Counted from the first letter of the stretch, positions 25,177 through 34,008 are shown. The stretch: DNA of 43,006 nucleotides from Rhodoferax sp. (GCF_030697375.1 NZ_JAUYQD010000032.1:1-43006), one strand, 5' to 3'. The notes: generated by a model not told the origin, from the letters alone. Translations and numbers: made by a program.

Positions 25177-25527
25177 CTAGCGAATCCCCCGGACGTAGCG
25201 GTGCGCGCTGGCATCGCTGTGTAATGGGCCGGCATTCGGGGTGGCGGTTGTTTGCTCCCTGCCCACAGAGGTGGCTGGGGCTGCAAAAAGTCGATTGACC
25301 ATGGGCCTGGGTGGGCTTGCTTTGGCCATTGCGAACTCCAGCTTGTCCGCCCAATCGCCCAGATCGCCATGGCCGTCGCTTTGCGCACTGGCGCGGGCAA
25401 AACGCACAATTTCGCTGGCGTAGTCGGCGTTGCTGGCCATCCATTCGGTGTCGGTGACCCGGCCGGTCTTGCGGCGTAGCAAGACATGCAAATGGGCGGC
25501 AATGGCAATTTTTTCACTGTTTAACAT
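25177..25527 (-). CDS. Conserved-looking hypothetical protein (116 aa)
   Basis: A soluble basic protein: helical N-terminal half (MLNSEKIAIAAHLHVLLRRKTGRVTDTEWMASNADYASEIVRFARA) and a low-complexity C-terminal half. The family is not recognised. It starts 12 bp after the amtB stop on the same strand, so it is likely co-transcribed. It is not a PII protein and lacks the T-loop. Confidence 0.65.
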   Translation of the reverse strand: MLNSEKIAIAAHLHVLLRRKTGRVTDTEWMASNADYASEIVRFARASAQSDGHGDLGDWADKLEFAMAKASPPRPMVNRLFAAPATSVGREQTTATPNAGPLHSDASAHRYVRGIR

Positions 25528-25539
25528 GATGCATTTCCT

Positions 25540-26946
25540 TTAGGTTCCCATGTGTTCACGGTGCTGCGACAGGTCCAGCCCCTCCTGCTCGGAGGTTGGG
25601 TCCACACGCAGTCCCACAATCATTTTGGTGAGCCACAGCAACAACGCGCTCATCACCCCGCTGTAAACCACCACGGCGGCCACGCCCAGCAACTGGATGC
25701 CGACGTTGCCTGTCACACCCGACACCGATTTGCTGGCCAGCAGCCCGGTCATGAGGGAGCCGACAATGCCGCCTATGCCGTGCACGCCAAACACATCCAG
25801 CGAGTCGTCGGCGTTGAGCATGCGTTTGAGACCGGTGGCCCCCCAGTAGCAGGCCAGTCCAGCGACGGCACCAATCAGCAGCGCGGAGCGGGGTGTGACA
25901 TAGCCGGCCGCAGGTGTGATGGCCACCAAACCCGCCACCAGGCCAGAGCACAGGCCCAGCAGGGAGGGGCGCCCCCGCAGCATCCACTCGCCCAGCATCC
26001 ACGCCATGGCGCCAGCCGCCGCCGCAATGTGCGTCACCACCATGGCCAGCCCGGCGCGTCCGTCGGCGGCCACCGCCGAGCCGGCATTGAAGCCAAACCA
26101 GCCCACCCACAACAGGCCGGCACCCGCCATGGTCAGCCCCAGATTGAAAGGCTCGAACGGTTCGCGCCCGTAACCCTGGCGTGGCCCCAGCACATAGGCG
26201 CAGACCAGGCCCGCAACCCCTGCGTTGATGTGCACCACCGCGCCACCGGCAAAGTCCAGCACGCCCAGGGTGACCAGCCAACCACCGGGCTCCCACACCC
26301 AGTGGGCAACCGGGGCATAGACCACCACCGACCACAGGCCGATGAAGCACAGCATGGCGGAAAACTTCATGCGTTCCACCAGCGCGCCCACGATCAGGGC
26401 CGCCGTGATGATGGCAAACGTCAGTTGAAACATGGCGTAGACCGATTCGGGCACATTGGGTGCCACATGGCTTACCGCGACCATGCCGGCTTCCTTGAGG
26501 TAGGTGAGTCCGTCAAACCCCAGGCGGTCACCTTCACCGATCCACCCGTTGCCCGGCGTGAAGGCGATGGAATAGCCGACGGCAAACCACAGCAAGCTGA
26601 CCAGCGCAGCGATCGCCACCACACTGGCCATGGTGTTGAGCACGCTCTTTTTGCGCACCATGCCGCCGTAAAAAAGGGCAATGCCGGGCAAAGTCATCAG
26701 CAGCACCAAGGCGGTGGAGGTCATCATCCAGGCGGTGTCTGCCGGGTTCAGGCTGTTCTGGGCCACCATGCCCGGTCGCGCCAAGGGCGGCGGGGGCACC
26801 AGCGGTGCTGCTGCGGGGGGCGCTTGCAGTGCCGAATCAGGCGCAAGATGCAGCGCGTCTGCAGGCGCTACTGACGCTTGTGCCCATACGGCGGCGCTTG
26901 AGAACAGCGCCGCCAGCAGCAGCCATTTGAGTCCAATAGAGTGCAT
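25540..26946 (-). CDS. amtB: Ammonium transporter
   Basis: 468 residues: a cleavable signal peptide (...SSAAVWA), a proline-rich spacer of about 35 residues, then eleven membrane helices of the Amt/Rh family. Motifs: DTAWMMTSTALVLLMTLPGIALFYGGMVRKKSVLN, FAGGAVVHINAGVAGLV and FGVHGIGGIVGSL. The last two hold the twin pore histidines (VVHIN and GVHGI). A sigma-54 promoter lies directly upstream, fitting NtrC control under nitrogen limitation. Unusually, no glnK is next to it; the downstream partner is an unrelated 116-residue gene. Confidence 0.95.
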   Translation of the reverse strand: MHSIGLKWLLLAALFSSAAVWAQASVAPADALHLAPDSALQAPPAAAPLVPPPPLARPGMVAQNSLNPADTAWMMTSTALVLLMTLPGIALFYGGMVRKKSVLNTMASVVAIAALVSLLWFAVGYSIAFTPGNGWIGEGDRLGFDGLTYLKEAGMVAVSHVAPNVPESVYAMFQLTFAIITAALIVGALVERMKFSAMLCFIGLWSVVVYAPVAHWVWEPGGWLVTLGVLDFAGGAVVHINAGVAGLVCAYVLGPRQGYGREPFEPFNLGLTMAGAGLLWVGWFGFNAGSAVAADGRAGLAMVVTHIAAAAGAMAWMLGEWMLRGRPSLLGLCSGLVAGLVAITPAAGYVTPRSALLIGAVAGLACYWGATGLKRMLNADDSLDVFGVHGIGGIVGSLMTGLLASKSVSGVTGNVGIQLLGVAAVVVYSGVMSALLLWLTKMIVGLRVDPTSEQEGLDLSQHREHMGT

Positions 26947-26981
26947 TTTTTTCCCCGTGAACGATCCAACGGGGAAACTTA

Positions 26982-26997
26982 AGCATTTGCCGTGCCA
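26982..26997 (-). promoter_or_regulatory. Sigma-54 promoter of amtB
   Basis: On the minus strand TGGCACGGCAAATGCT matches TGGCAC-N5-TTGCW with one mismatch and correct GG-GC spacing. The -12 GC is about 37 bases before the ATG, giving a leader of roughly 25 bases. GGGGA precedes the start codon. Confidence 0.75.
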
Positions 26998-27018
26998 GCA
27001 TTGGCGCTGGCGCTGCCC

Positions 27019-29430
27019 TTATGGAGGCATAAGGGTGGACTTGCCAATAAAACCCAACAACTCCTCCGCCGGCATGGGGCGCGCGAAGAAATAGCCCTGC
27101 GCCATATCACAGCCGTAGCTGCGCAGCCGCTCCAGGGCGGCGGCGTCTTCCACCCCCTCGGCAATGGTGCTCAGCCCCAGGCTATGCGCCATCTGGATGA
27201 TGGCGTGCACAATGGCGGCGTCTTCCCGGTCGGTGGCCAGGTCGCGCACAAAGGACTGGTCGATCTTGAGCCGGTCCACATTGAAACGCTTGAGGTAGGA
27301 CAGGCTGGAGTAGCCGGTGCCGAAGTCGTCGATCGACAGTTGCACGCCCAAGGCCTTGAGCCGCTGAACGGTCGCCAGAACGCTCTGCGTATCGCTGATC
27401 AAAATCGACTCCGTCAGTTCCAACTCCAGCAAGGCGGGGGCGATGCCCGACTCTTCGAGCGCAGCCACTACCGACTGTTCCAGATCGTCCCGTTTGAATT
27501 GCAGTGCCGACAGATTGACGGCGACCGATATCTTGGCCCCCGTGGTGGTGTGCCAGCCCACCGCTTGTCGGCAGGCTTCCCGCAGCACCCATTGGCCAAT
27601 GGGAACAATCAGGCCGCTTTCCTCGGCAATCGGGATAAAGCGGGCGGGTGAAATCATGCCCAGCTCAGGGTGGCGCCAGCGGATCAGCGCTTCCACGCCG
27701 TCGAGTGCCCCTGTGCGCAAATCGATTTGCGGCTGGTAGTGCAGCACAAACTCCTGGCGGTCCAAAGCCCGGCGCAGGCCGTTGCGCATGCGCAATTGCT
27801 CGACCGCTTCCACGTTCATTTGTTCGTCGAAGAATTGGTAGGTGTTGCGCCCGGCCGCCTTGGCTCGGTACATCGCCATATCGGCTTTTTTTCGCAGCGT
27901 GTCGAATTCGGTGCCGTCATCGGGGTAAATTGCGACCCCGACCGACACCGAGGTGTTCAGCTCATGGTCTCCAATGGAATAGGGCTCACGCAGGCGTTCC
28001 ATCAGCTTGACCAGAACCGCCGCCCCGGCTTCCGGCTCCCGCAGGTTGGGCAGCACGATGATGAATTCGTCACCGCCCTGGCGGCTCACCGTGTCCGTGT
28101 CGCGCACACATCCCACCAGGCGGGTGGCGACCTCCTTGATCACCCCGTCGCCAATGGCGTGGCCCAGTGAGTCGTTGATGGTTTTGAAATTGTCCAAGTC
28201 CAGGCACAACAACGCGATCTTGCACTGGGTGCGCTCTGCATACGCCGCGGCTTGCTGAAATCGGTCTTGCGCCAGCAGCCAGTTGGGCAAATCGGTCAGC
28301 GCGTCGTGGTAGGCGATGAACTCAATTTTTTGCTCGGCGTTTTTGCGGTCGGTGACATCCGTAAAAATCCAGATGCTGCCATCCTGGGCCGTTTTGGGGT
28401 CAATGGCGCGCCCCGCCACTTCAGCCCACAGGTGCGCCCCGCCGCGTTTGATGAGCTTCAGGGTGCGGTTGAAATTGTTCCCGCGGGCAAGCTCTTGGTA
28501 CGCCTGCCCCTCCATGCGGGAGAACTCTTCCTCATTCTGGTACAGGACGCTGGTCGATTGGCCCACCAGCTCACCAGCGTCGTAGGCAAAGAGTTCTTCA
28601 AAGCGGCGATTGCAGACCACAATTTTGCGGTTGCGCACCATGACAATGCCGACCAAGGCATTCTGGAGCAGGGCTTCTTGCTCGGCCACCCGTTGTTCCA
28701 GTTCCTGGTTCAGGCCCACCATGGCGGCAGCGGCCACGCTGAGCCGTTGGGCGGTGCTGTCCAGCGTCCACTCCACGGAGTCCAACTCGTCCAGGTGTGC
28801 GGGCGCGATGGGCAGTTCCACGGGGTCGGACTGGCGCAAAGGAAGCTTCACGGGGGTCAGACCGCTCACTTTGGCGGCCAGTTTGCCGAGGCGGTTGGTT
28901 ACCAGTCGGCGAAACAGGTAGACCATGAACAAGGCAACGCAAAACGTCTTCAAACCGTTGCTGACCAGGATGGCCACCGCGCTGCTCGCCACTTGCTGGT
29001 AGATGCCGTGGAGGCTGGCGACCACTTCCAGACGCCCGATTTCAATCTCCTGGCCGCGGGCCAGATGGCGCAAGGAGTAGTCTCGGGTGATCGTGTTGCT
29101 GGACAGGGATTTGCCTGCGCTCCAATGGAGCAAATTGGCTTGCGCCGAGACGCTGACCTGATCCACATTGGGCAACTGCGTCAGTGCGTCCAGTGCCAAT
29201 TGGATCTGCCGCTCGTCGAGGTCCCACACACTGCCCGCGATATTGGGCACATAGATGCTGACACTGTCCAACTGCCGGTCCAGCTCACTTCGCAGGGATT
29301 TGTACTCGAATGCCAGCTGGGCCATCGTCAGGATCAGCGTGATCAGCGTACTGAAGGCAATGATCAGAACAATCAGGCGCTGTCCAATGCGATTTTTTTG
29401 CCCCAAGCGAATTTTGTCTAAAACAGCCAT
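27019..29430 (-). CDS. Membrane PAS-GGDEF-EAL protein, c-di-GMP turnover (803 aa)
   Basis: Layout: membrane helix (about 18-40), a periplasmic sensor domain of about 125 residues, second helix, HAMP-like linker and coiled coil, PAS (about 255-370), GGDEF and EAL. The GGDEF motif is intact (SRQGGDEFIIVLP) and preceded by an inhibitory-site RDTD. The EAL domain has DGVEALIRWRHPELG and SIDDFGTGYSSLSYLK, so both synthesis and breakdown are possible. It starts 25 bp after a solute-binding protein gene in the same direction, suggesting that the binding protein feeds the periplasmic sensor. Confidence 0.93.
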   Translation of the reverse strand: MAVLDKIRLGQKNRIGQRLIVLIIAFSTLITLILTMAQLAFEYKSLRSELDRQLDSVSIYVPNIAGSVWDLDERQIQLALDALTQLPNVDQVSVSAQANLLHWSAGKSLSSNTITRDYSLRHLARGQEIEIGRLEVVASLHGIYQQVASSAVAILVSNGLKTFCVALFMVYLFRRLVTNRLGKLAAKVSGLTPVKLPLRQSDPVELPIAPAHLDELDSVEWTLDSTAQRLSVAAAAMVGLNQELEQRVAEQEALLQNALVGIVMVRNRKIVVCNRRFEELFAYDAGELVGQSTSVLYQNEEEFSRMEGQAYQELARGNNFNRTLKLIKRGGAHLWAEVAGRAIDPKTAQDGSIWIFTDVTDRKNAEQKIEFIAYHDALTDLPNWLLAQDRFQQAAAYAERTQCKIALLCLDLDNFKTINDSLGHAIGDGVIKEVATRLVGCVRDTDTVSRQGGDEFIIVLPNLREPEAGAAVLVKLMERLREPYSIGDHELNTSVSVGVAIYPDDGTEFDTLRKKADMAMYRAKAAGRNTYQFFDEQMNVEAVEQLRMRNGLRRALDRQEFVLHYQPQIDLRTGALDGVEALIRWRHPELGMISPARFIPIAEESGLIVPIGQWVLREACRQAVGWHTTTGAKISVAVNLSALQFKRDDLEQSVVAALEESGIAPALLELELTESILISDTQSVLATVQRLKALGVQLSIDDFGTGYSSLSYLKRFNVDRLKIDQSFVRDLATDREDAAIVHAIIQMAHSLGLSTIAEGVEDAAALERLRSYGCDMAQGYFFARPMPAEELLGFIGKSTLMPP

Positions 29431-29455
29431 GGCTTGGATTATCTGCAGCGGTGTT

Positions 29456-30262
29456 TCATGGCAAGCGACCCATCTCGCGCGCCACCTGCGCCTGGTACGC
29501 CTCGATCAAGCCTTCGGCCTTCATTTTTTTGAAAATAAGGGCCAAGCGGGGAGCCAATGCGGCATGCCGGGCTTGCACGTACATGTAAATGGGGATGGTG
29601 CCCAGGCTCAAGGCCTTGCGAATGCGTTTTTCGTCTTTGAATGCTGGCGCATTCAACACCTCGTGCACCACGTAGTCCAGGTCGCAATACAGGTCGGTGC
29701 GGCCCGCCAACAGCTTGTTCAAGCCCTGTTCCTCGCTGGAGATATCGGACAGCCGGTCCATCGGGAGCAGAGGCTTCAAGGTTTTTTCGCACGTCAGAAT
29801 CCCGCGCCGGTATTCCACCAGCCAGTCGGTGGTGCGCAAGGCCTCCAGGCTTGGCAGATGCAAGGTCGGACGGATGGTGTAGAGCCCGAAGCCGTATTCC
29901 ACAAATGGTTCCTCCACCCGCACCAGGTTGGGGTGTGCATCCCCATAGGCGCGCACACGGCCTGCGTCCACGTCAATGTCTCCATGGTCTACCAACAGGG
30001 TTCGGCGCGCCAAAGGGTAGTTGGTGATCTGAATCGGAACGCCCAGGCGATTGAAGGCCTCCGTGAACACCAAACTCGACCATCGGTTGGCGAACGTGTG
30101 GGGATCAACGTCAGCACCCAGGATCAAAGGCGCGGGAGGGGCCGCATGTGCCTTGCCTCCCAGCAGGAATGGGAGCAGCAACAGGCCCACGGCCAGTACC
30201 CATCGCCAAAGCGGCCGTGGCAGGGCGCGTGCAGCCGGGTGTGGACGCCGTGGGTGTTCCAT
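29456..30262 (-). CDS. Periplasmic solute-binding protein (268 aa)
   Basis: A signal peptide (RWVLAVGLLLLPFLLGGKAHA) precedes a binding-protein fold: LILGADVDPHTFANRWSSLVFTEAFNRLGVPIQITNYPLARRTLLVDHGDIDVDAGRV, then EEPFVEYGFGLYT and a C-terminal helix (LIFKKMKAEGLIEAYQAQV). It is of the extracellular solute-binding family 3 type. No transporter genes are nearby. The downstream partner is a GGDEF-EAL protein, so a sensory role is more likely than uptake. Ligand unknown. Confidence 0.83.
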   Translation of the reverse strand: MEHPRRPHPAARALPRPLWRWVLAVGLLLLPFLLGGKAHAAPPAPLILGADVDPHTFANRWSSLVFTEAFNRLGVPIQITNYPLARRTLLVDHGDIDVDAGRVRAYGDAHPNLVRVEEPFVEYGFGLYTIRPTLHLPSLEALRTTDWLVEYRRGILTCEKTLKPLLPMDRLSDISSEEQGLNKLLAGRTDLYCDLDYVVHEVLNAPAFKDEKRIRKALSLGTIPIYMYVQARHAALAPRLALIFKKMKAEGLIEAYQAQVAREMGRLP

Positions 30263-30575
30263 CGATTGCGTGCTTTAAAAAATATTCCAACGTGGATACG
30301 ACGGCGCCCGCAATAGACAGGAAATGCCATTCCCTTCACTGCGGTGCGCCATCCGGGGCTGTCACGGAGATGACAGATGGGTGTACTGTACTCGCCCGTG
30401 CGCGGTTGGCCGCATTACCCCTTGCGTCTTGCGGGGCGTGCAGGGGCTGGTGCCGCGCAGGTGGCCATTGCGCCATGGTGAAACTGACGGCTTTGTAATC
30501 TGAAGGACATCCGGCTGACAGCCCTACGCCTGCACAATAAAACTTCTTTGATCCACATCAAAAGGAAGTGAAATA
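30263..30575. other. 313-bp gap upstream of the copper cluster
   Basis: Divergent promoter region between the solute-binding protein gene and the copper cluster. Its right end holds the FNR-type palindrome and the ribosome binding site AAGGAAG for the GTG at 30576. No gene or strong hairpin seen in the rest. Confidence 0.6.
30548..30561. promoter_or_regulatory. FNR/Dnr-type binding palindrome
   Basis: TTGATCCACATCAA, a perfect match to TTGAT-N4-ATCAA. Its centre is only about 21 bases before the GTG start of the copper cluster. If that start is right, the usual activating position (-41.5) would put transcription start inside the gene, so the site would more naturally repress. The match is exact, but its role is open. 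Confidence 0.6.
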
Positions 30576-31685
30576 GTGATTGTTAAATCGATTCCCCACG
30601 CTGCGTGGCAAGCCGTAGTTTTTGTACTGGCGGCCATTCCCTTGGCTTCGTGGGCCCAAAACGCGGCGCCTGCTGCGCCGCAAGACTGGCGAAGTGCAAA
30701 CGATACCGTGGGGCAGCTCAAGCGCGGCCATGCGGATGTGCTCAAGTGGGAAAAAACCAACCTCCCGCACTCTGCTGGAGTGCAGATGCCGGAGGTGCCC
30801 AGCATCCAGCTGCTGACCGTGGATGATGCGACACGGCAAGCCTGGCGCGCGCACCTTGATTTGCGCACCCCCTTGTCGCGCCTGGGTGCGGAGAATGTGT
30901 CGCGCATCGCCGCAGGTCGATGGGCAGAGTTGGACCCAAGCCTTCAGCGCCGTGTGGAGGGCGTGGACGAGGTTCTGCGGGTTGCGGTGCAAGCAAAAAA
31001 GGCCTGGCTGCAGGCGGTGGCGTCCCGCCAGGCTTTGGCCCACGTCCGCGCTGCCCTGGAGTCTGCCGAAGCTGCCAACGAGCTCGGGCTGCGCATGGTG
31101 CGCGTGGGCAATTGGAGCCAGCTCAAGCAAACCCAGGTGCAACTGGCGCAGTCGGCGGCCCAAATGAACTGGGTGCGTGCGCAGTACGACGCCAACCGAG
31201 CCCAGGCCAACCTGATCAAAGCCGTGGGGCTTCAAGGCCAGTACGCCAGTGTTGTGCTGCCCGACAGCTTGCCAGAGCTGCCTGCGCAAGCCGTAGCTCA
31301 TGAAGAATGGACGAAGCGGGCCTCGGCAATTCAGGCGCAGTTGCCGCTGGCGGAAAGCAAGCGCAGCAAACCCAATTCTGGTATGGCGCTGCTGGCTTAC
31401 CAGGCCAGCCACGCATTGGCCCAGACCAGCCGTGAAGCGCGCAAGGTGCGCGAATTCATCAGCGAAGAAACAGTGCTGCACTACAACGGCATGTTGAGCA
31501 GTGTGTGGGACCTGTTGGACGCGTCTCGCAATCAATCCCAGGCCGAGGTGGACGCCATTGGCGCCCAGCGTGACTTTTGGATCGCGGAGGCCGACTTGCA
31601 ATGGGTGTTGCAAGGTGGTGAACCCGACAGCTTTGTAGCACTGGGCGGTGGTGGTGAAACTGCAGCCCCCGCAGCCCACGAATAG
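30576..31685 (+). CDS. TolC-like periplasmic/outer-membrane protein of the copper cluster (369 aa)
   Basis: A signal peptide (AVVFVLAAIPLASWA) is followed by a long helical protein. The part AKKAWLQAVASRQALAHVRAALESAEAANELGLRMVRVGNWSQLKQTQVQLAQSAAQMNW matches the helical hairpins of TolC-type proteins, and a second helical stretch follows (residues about 260-350). At 369 residues it is short for TolC (usually 420-500), and no RND pump or membrane-fusion gene is present. The start is GTG with AAGGAAG upstream. The TAG stop lies just before the multicopper oxidase gene, so the four copper genes probably form one operon. Confidence 0.75.
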   Translation: MIVKSIPHAAWQAVVFVLAAIPLASWAQNAAPAAPQDWRSANDTVGQLKRGHADVLKWEKTNLPHSAGVQMPEVPSIQLLTVDDATRQAWRAHLDLRTPLSRLGAENVSRIAAGRWAELDPSLQRRVEGVDEVLRVAVQAKKAWLQAVASRQALAHVRAALESAEAANELGLRMVRVGNWSQLKQTQVQLAQSAAQMNWVRAQYDANRAQANLIKAVGLQGQYASVVLPDSLPELPAQAVAHEEWTKRASAIQAQLPLAESKRSKPNSGMALLAYQASHALAQTSREARKVREFISEETVLHYNGMLSSVWDLLDASRNQSQAEVDAIGAQRDFWIAEADLQWVLQGGEPDSFVALGGGGETAAPAAHE

Positions 31686-31687
31686 GA

Positions 31688-33079
31688 ATGAAGATGCACA
31701 TCAACTCACGTAGACAATTTTTCGCTGGTGCGGCGGCGTCGGTCGCCGGTTTGGCGGTAGCGCGTTCAGCGCTGGCGGGCTTGCCTGAGCCCGTCATTCA
31801 GACCTCGGTGGAGACGGCGCCCCCACTCATTCCGACCACGGGCAGACCCTACAACCCCGTCGTCACCCTCAACGGGTGGACCTTGCCCTGGCGAATGAAT
31901 AACGGGGTAAAAGAATTTCACCTGGTGGCTGAGCCCGTGGTGCGAGAAGTATCCCCGGGGTTCAAGGTCAACATGTGGGGCTACAACGGCCAGAGCCCGG
32001 GTCCCACCATCGAAGTCGTGGAAGGCGACCGCGTGCGCATCTTTGTGACCAACAAGCTGCCCGAGCACACGACGGTGCACTGGCATGGCCAGCGTTTGCC
32101 CTGTGGCATGGATGGGGTGGGCGGCCTCAACCAACCGGCCATTGCGGTGGGCAAGACCTTTGTGTACGAGTTCGAAGCACGCCGTCCGGGCACCTTTATG
32201 TACCACCCGCACGCCGACGAAATGGTGCAAATGGCGATGGGCATGATGGGCATGTGGGTGACCCACCCCAAAACCAAACACCCCCACATCAGCGAGGTGG
32301 ACCGGGATTTTTGCTTTTTGCTGAATGCTTTTGACGTTGAGCCCGGCAGCAAAACACCCAAGATCAACACCATGACGGATTTCAACATCTGGTGCTGGAA
32401 CAGCCGCGCCTTCCCGGCGATTGACACCTTGAATGTGCGCTTGAACGACCGGGTTCGCATCCGGGTGGGCAACCTCACCATGACCAACCACCCGATCCAT
32501 CTGCATGGCCATGAATTTTTGGTCACGGGCACGGACGGCGGCCCGACACCGCCCAGCAGCCGGTGGTACGAGGTCACCACCGATGTGGCGGTGGGGCAGA
32601 TGCGCCAAATCGAGCTGATTGCCGACGAGGAGGGCGACTGGGCCATGCACTGCCACAAGAGCCACCACACCATGAACGCCATGGGCCACGAGGTGCCGAC
32701 CATGATCGGTGTCGATCACCGGGGGATGGTCAAAAAGATCCAGAAGGTGGCGCCGGACTACATGCTGATGGGGGAGCGCGGCATGGCCGACATGGGGGAG
32801 ATGCAAATGCCCATCCCCGACAACACCGCGCCCATGATGACCGGAAGCGGCCAGTTCGGCCCCCTGGAGATGGGGGGCATGTTCAGCGTACTCAAAGTGC
32901 GCAAAGACCAAAAACCGGGGGACTATCGCGACCCGGGCCCCTATCAGTTTCCAGTGGGCAGCGTGGCGTACGAGTGGACGGGCTCCACCCCGCAAGCCGC
33001 GCGCCCCGCAGGCAGTGAGGCCGTGACACCGGCAGCCGCCACCGCCATCAAGCCTGCTGGCAAAGGAATGTCGCATTGA
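31688..33079 (+). CDS. Tat-exported multicopper oxidase (463 aa)
   Basis: Twin-arginine signal MKMHINSRRQFFAGAAASVAGLAVARSALA. All four copper-binding motifs are present: TVHWHG, YHPHADE, NHPIHLHGHEF and MHCHKSHHTMNAM, the last supplying type 1 and type 2/3 ligands. A methionine-rich stretch (MVQMAMGMMGMWV and MLMGERGMADMGEMQMP) suits Cu(I) binding. It is shorter than PcoA/CopA (about 600). Such enzymes oxidise Cu(I) in the periplasm. It starts 2 bp after the TolC-like stop. Confidence 0.92.
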   Translation: MKMHINSRRQFFAGAAASVAGLAVARSALAGLPEPVIQTSVETAPPLIPTTGRPYNPVVTLNGWTLPWRMNNGVKEFHLVAEPVVREVSPGFKVNMWGYNGQSPGPTIEVVEGDRVRIFVTNKLPEHTTVHWHGQRLPCGMDGVGGLNQPAIAVGKTFVYEFEARRPGTFMYHPHADEMVQMAMGMMGMWVTHPKTKHPHISEVDRDFCFLLNAFDVEPGSKTPKINTMTDFNIWCWNSRAFPAIDTLNVRLNDRVRIRVGNLTMTNHPIHLHGHEFLVTGTDGGPTPPSSRWYEVTTDVAVGQMRQIELIADEEGDWAMHCHKSHHTMNAMGHEVPTMIGVDHRGMVKKIQKVAPDYMLMGERGMADMGEMQMPIPDNTAPMMTGSGQFGPLEMGGMFSVLKVRKDQKPGDYRDPGPYQFPVGSVAYEWTGSTPQAARPAGSEAVTPAAATAIKPAGKGMSH

Positions 33080-33141
33080 CCTTCCCCCCCCATTTTTCGT
33101 TAGCGTTTTGACCTTCTATTAAAGAGTGAAAAAGAGTGAAC

Positions 33142-33633
33142 ATGGAAATTACGAACTTCATCCTGCCCAAGCGTTTGGCAGGGGTTTTTGCCGCTTTTCT
33201 GGTGGCGTCGTCTGTTGCATCTGCCTCAGGCAACCATGCGGGGGGACACGATGAATCCCCTATTGGCAAAGCCGGTGTGGCCGCGAAGGTCAACCGGACC
33301 ATCGTGGTGGATATGTCGGACAGCATGCGTTACACCCCATCGAACATCCACGCAAAAAAAGGGGAAACCATCCGTTTTGTCGTGAAGAACTCCGGCAAAG
33401 TCCCGCACGAGATGAGCCTGGGCACAGAAAAGGAACTTTTGGAGCATTTGGAAGAAATGAAAAAATTTCCAGGCATGGAGCATGACGAGCCGAGCAAGCT
33501 GACATTGGCTTCGGGCCAACAGGGCGAAATCATCTGGCAGTTCACCAAGGCTGGACGGGTCAACTTTGCGTGCCTGATGCCTGGCCACTACGAAGCCGGA
33601 ATGAAGGGCCAAGTCAACGTAGGCGCCCAATAG
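33142..33633 (+). CDS. Periplasmic cupredoxin (163 aa)
   Basis: A signal peptide (RLAGVFAAFLVASSVASA) precedes a His-rich segment (GNHAGGHDE) and a cupredoxin domain. Type 1 ligands are visible: His in GKVPHEMSLG, then Cys, His and Met in FACLMPGHYEAGMKG. The ATG at 33142 is preceded by an AAAGAGTGA direct repeat; the GTG two codons earlier is an alternative start. It probably passes copper to or from the oxidase. Confidence 0.87.
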   Translation: MEITNFILPKRLAGVFAAFLVASSVASASGNHAGGHDESPIGKAGVAAKVNRTIVVDMSDSMRYTPSNIHAKKGETIRFVVKNSGKVPHEMSLGTEKELLEHLEEMKKFPGMEHDEPSKLTLASGQQGEIIWQFTKAGRVNFACLMPGHYEAGMKGQVNVGAQ

Positions 33634-33657
33634 GCAAACCAACAAGAAGGATTACCC

Positions 33658-33999
33658 ATGAAACACACGAACCAATTACTGGCGGCAACCGCCATCGCAC
33701 TGTCATACCTGCTGTCGGGTCCTGCTTTGGCCCAGGCATCCGCAGAGCAGAGCCGAACGGACGCGGCGGGCGCGCCCAGCTTGACAGACGGAGAAATACG
33801 AAAAATCGACAAGGAAGCGGGCAAGCTCACCATCAAACATGGGGAGATCAAACACCTGGACATGCCCGGCATGACCATGGTGTTTGTGGCCAAGGACAAG
33901 TCCCTGCTGGACAAGGTCCAGGCGGGTGACAAGGTCCGCTTCATGGTTGCCTACGAAAACGGAAAAATGACCATCACGGACATTCAAGCTGCCCATTGA
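33658..33999 (+). CDS. CusF-like periplasmic copper-binding protein (113 aa)
   Basis: A signal peptide (LLAATAIALSYLLSGPALA) is followed by a CusF-type small barrel: GEIRKIDKEAGKLTIKHGEIKHLDMPGMTMVFVAKDKSLLDKVQAGDKVRFMV. The His (TIKHGEI) and the two methionines of MTM match CusF's ligands, but the Trp that caps the copper in E. coli CusF (NWPEMTM) is Met here (DMPGMTM). This may change affinity or oxidation-state preference. AAGAAGGA precedes the ATG; the gene is the last of the copper cluster. Confidence 0.88.
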   Translation: MKHTNQLLAATAIALSYLLSGPALAQASAEQSRTDAAGAPSLTDGEIRKIDKEAGKLTIKHGEIKHLDMPGMTMVFVAKDKSLLDKVQAGDKVRFMVAYENGKMTITDIQAAH

Positions 34000-34008
34000 C
34001 GCAGGCGC

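Noticed and set aside
25552..26874. Plus-strand open frame (440 codons) opposite amtB
   Set aside because: His/Gln-rich, no membrane or domain pattern, antisense to a well-conserved transporter.
30548..30561. FNR palindrome as a standard activating site
   Set aside because: Too close to the start codon for the usual -41.5 position, since the signal peptide fixes the start at 30576.
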